DNA of 64,000 nt from Pyrrhoderma lamaoense (taxonomy: Eukaryota > Basidiomycota > Agaricomycetes > Hymenochaetales > Hymenochaetaceae). The stretch's first letter is position 1. Each line of letters opens with the position of its first letter. The notes beneath the pieces are model-generated. The model did not search any database and had not been told where the DNA came from. It saw only the letters and a program-made list of their open reading frames with translations. Below are positions 61,574-64,000 of the stretch, one piece after another. The DNA is taken from positions 930,001-994,000 of the forward strand of contig NBAZ01000005.1 in assembly GCA_002794735.1 (NCBI GenBank), written 5' to 3'. The position numbers and the translations under genes were made by a program.

Positions 61574-61889
61574 CTGTCTGTTGTGATACATAAGCTGATA
61601 GCACATAATATATATTAATATCAATTTGCATAGACTGAATATACTATACGTTTGTATGTACAATCAGAAAAGTCAATGGCAATCCGAAATTTTGAATCAA
61701 GTGTAAGTCAAATTCATAAGAAAATTTGGATTAATGATTGATGATCCAATTCATGAAGATCAGTGCCACACGGATCTGCAGTACAAACCGCGCCGAGCAC
61801 CATGTAACTAGCACCCACCAACATACTCTTGACCTAAAGCTGATGACCTACCTGTAAGCATTGTATGCTAACCAGATCGACTCTTTTCA
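61574..61889. other. Short intergenic region
   Basis: About 316 bp between two plus-strand genes; AT-rich, no feature seen beyond the expected terminator and promoter. Confidence 0.4.
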
Positions 61890-63394
61890 ATGCCTCGCAT
61901 TCATCTCAGTACATTCTTGATTAGTTCCTTACTTCTCGTCATCGCTTTCCTTGCATATCGCAATACTGATCTCGCATTCGGAAGTCCAGACAAGCCCAAT
62001 GGACAGGTGATATTCGATAACAAACATCATTCCAGTAATGAAGGAACGGCAAACTCTGGGAGGGAGGGGTATGTCCGGAATATCGTTGCAGTAGGAGACT
62101 TACATAGCGATTTTGGGAATGCGCTACGTGTTCTGCAGATGGCGGACGTGGTGGATAAAGACGGAAACTGGACTGGCAATATCGATCTATTTGTGCAGAC
62201 TGGTGACATTATAGACAGGTAAGCTTTGGCGCCATTGATGTCGAGAGAAGGCCTCGACCTGTTGTGCTTAAATAGGGGAACCGATACCATCAAACTCTAC
62301 ATGTGGATGGAACAACTTCGGACCCAAGCTCGATCAGTGGGGGGAGATGTTGTCTCCCACTTAGGCAACCATGAATGGATGAATCTTCTATGTGAGGTTA
62401 CTGTTCACCTTGATCCATTGATTTCTGACTCTCTTTCGTGTCCTAATCGTGTCACAGCGGATTGGAGGTAGGTACTTGCACCATTTTCGCGGATATACGT
62501 TTACAAATATCCCTGATGATTCACGTTATGCTCACAGATACGTATATCCACAAGAAATTGTGACTTTTGGCTCTGTCGCTGCACGCCAAAAGATGTTACA
62601 GACAGGACGAATTGGACGTGCATGGGCAGCGAATTATAGCGTAACCTCTCGCATTCCACTCTTCCCGCCAATGGGGCCAAATGCACTTTTGCCATATTCT
62701 TCGAAATTCAACCTAATTTACAATCCAGCAGAGGGAATGTCTTCTGTAGACCACGACCCATCATCGTCAGAAGGAAATCCACTTTCTCATGCTGCCCTTA
62801 GTTTTGTTCACGGAGGTCTAGCACCTTCTTATAAACACATGTCTCCTTATCCCTCAGCCATAAATGAGCTCGGTGCAGCTCTTCTTCGTCGTCTACAATC
62901 GCAGCCAATGTCCCCACCACATCCTCCAGCACCATACGCTGGTTTACCTGCTGATGCAACCGATGACGAACGAGGTTTATATGCAGATGATGGACCACTA
63001 TGGTATCGTGGATGGGCATTTAAAAAGGAAGAAGAAGTATGTGCAGAGGTGGATGAGGTTTTAGAGAAAATTGGAGTGCGGAGACTGATAATGGGACACA
63101 CACCAAACTTTGAGGTTCGTTCTGATCGTCATAAAAATTCCATCAATCCCTGACGCATCACTTCTAAAGCATATTCAGTCTCGATGTGGAGGAAAAGTCA
63201 TTATAATAGACACTGGTATCTCGCATGCTTATGGTGGCGCTCTTTCTGCACTATCCATTCGGTATTCGCTTACACCCGATGGCGATGATACTGGCCTGTG
63301 GAAAGAAACCGAGATTGTCACAGCTTTATATCTGAACCACCAAGAAGTGCTCGTGGAGAATGTGCGTAAAATTGCCACAAAATCTCCATTTTAA
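61890..63394 (+). CDS. Shewanella-like (SLP type) serine/threonine protein phosphatase
   Basis: Metal-dependent PPP-superfamily phosphatase, probably membrane-anchored and facing the secretory lumen: residues 8-23 (FLISSLLLVIAFLAY) form a signal anchor. Catalytic motifs in order: VAVGDLHSDFGNA (GDxH), QTGDIIDRG (GDxxDR, split by an intron at 62220), LGNHEWMN (GNHE), FVHGGL, and MGHTPNFE with DTGISHAYGG near the end. This set, with GDIIDRG and the late GISHAYGG, fits the Shewanella-like phosphatases found in fungi, plants and bacteria. Exons: 61890-62219, about 62260-62394, a 10 nt exon 62458-62467, 62538-63115 and about 63168-63394. Start chosen at the ATG before the anchor. Intact. Confidence 0.87.
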
Positions 63395-63647
63395 TCAGTG
63401 GGAAACACCGTTATAAAAATAACTACTGGGTCGTGATAGTAAGATTAATGTTAAACGGGTTTTAAATTAATATTTTAAATTAATAATATATATTGTAAGA
63501 TGCATGTAAAACCAAGGACGTCACAATAATGATATGATTTTGATGTCTAATTACACAACCGTATGTTGGCTATCCAGCCAGAGAGACGTCGCATTCGTAA
63601 ATTCTCCAAAATTCCATGAATAACATTCCTATAAACGCCTATAAACC

Positions 63648-64000
63648 TTATGTGGTGGAAAACACATTTAAATGCCTTACCACACAATCTTCTTCAAACA
63701 CTGCTTCCGGAACTTCTCGGCCTTGCTCTACGGATGGTAGCCAAGGGTCAGATAAAAGCTTTTCTATTATCGTCTTGATGGTATGCGTCCGTACATCGGA
63801 TGCCCACGAGAGATTAGAAATTGTGTCATAAACAATGGATTTTCCCAGATGGCAACTAGTAATGAGATAGGGAGTATTGAGAAAGATTTCAAAGGTATAA
63901 AGTAGTCATTTCTAAACGTACCGACTTTCCATTGCATATCCACCGAGAGCGCATGATGAAAGGATCCCATTACATGTACCCATCGCAATAGGGTCGGCGG
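63648..64000 (-). CDS. ATG15: Autophagic body lipase ATG15, C-terminal part (5' part outside window)
   Basis: Vacuolar lipase that breaks open autophagic bodies. Two exons are visible: 63922-64000 (open at the window edge) and 63648-63855, with a 66 bp GTACGT..TAG intron. The translation reads DPIAMGTCNGILSSCALGGY, AMESRCHLGKSIVYDTISN, LSWASDVRTHTIKTIIEKL and ends VVRHLNVFSTT. The [TA]DPIPMGxCNG and GGYAMESRCHLGK segments are characteristic of ATG15 just downstream of the catalytic histidine. The frame is not among the longest here because the intron and two overlapping frames hide it. Confidence 0.85.

Overview
The window is nuclear DNA from a fungus, most likely a basidiomycete of the Agaricomycotina. 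The evidence is genes on both strands with many short introns (mostly 41 to 110 bp, GT..AG), proteins that read as fungal orthologues (FAS2 with a C-terminal phosphopantetheinyl transferase, ERG28, neutral trehalase, ATG15, ATG22), the F-box-like proteins typical of mushroom-forming fungi, and intron-containing class II tRNA genes. The DNA is AT-rich, especially between genes. All identifications come from reading translated sequence and remembered family features; no database search was run.

Layout. 1-6.4 kb: 3' end of FAS2 (+), a POF1-like nucleotidyltransferase (-) and TAN1 (-). 6.5-7.6 kb: a TA-flanked inverted-repeat element carrying two smaller TA-flanked elements. 9.6-17.8 kb: a large PB1-domain protein (+), dynactin ARP10 (-), CTF8 (+), ERG28 (+). 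19.4-22.2 kb: two tandem F-box-like genes (-), the first with a frame break. 22.7-28.4 kb: a gene-poor stretch bounded by two inverted tRNA-Ser(GCT) genes and holding one small conserved gene. 28.8-34.7 kb: DBP5 (+), an unnamed coiled-coil protein (+) and MIC60 (-). 36.2-48.2 kb: an unnamed membrane/coiled-coil protein (-), RPN1 (+), ATG22 (+), neutral trehalase NTH1 (+). 48.8-57.5 kb: nucleoporin NUP49 (-), an arrestin-like protein (+) and LST8 (-). 60.2-64 kb: a YIP4/YIPF6-like protein (+), a Shewanella-like protein phosphatase (+) and the 3' end of ATG15 (-).

Most genes are housekeeping functions (lipid synthesis, proteasome, mRNA export, nuclear pore, dynactin, mitochondrial cristae, sister-chromatid cohesion). 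Four touch nutrient response: LST8 (TOR complexes), ATG22 and ATG15 (vacuolar turnover) and NTH1 (trehalose mobilisation). I see no biosynthetic cluster, CRISPR array or defence-like system.

The strongest unusual signal runs across the whole window. Eight conserved genes each lose their frame at a run of identical bases and regain it if one base is added there. For four of them (TAN1, DBP5, RPN1, NTH1) I placed every splice junction: the exon totals are 791, 1445, 2732 and 2324 nt, all one short of a multiple of three. Eight other gene models I summed are exact multiples of three. The likeliest cause is homopolymer deletion in the assembly, so these genes should not be written off as pseudogenes. 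True mutations cannot be excluded from sequence alone.
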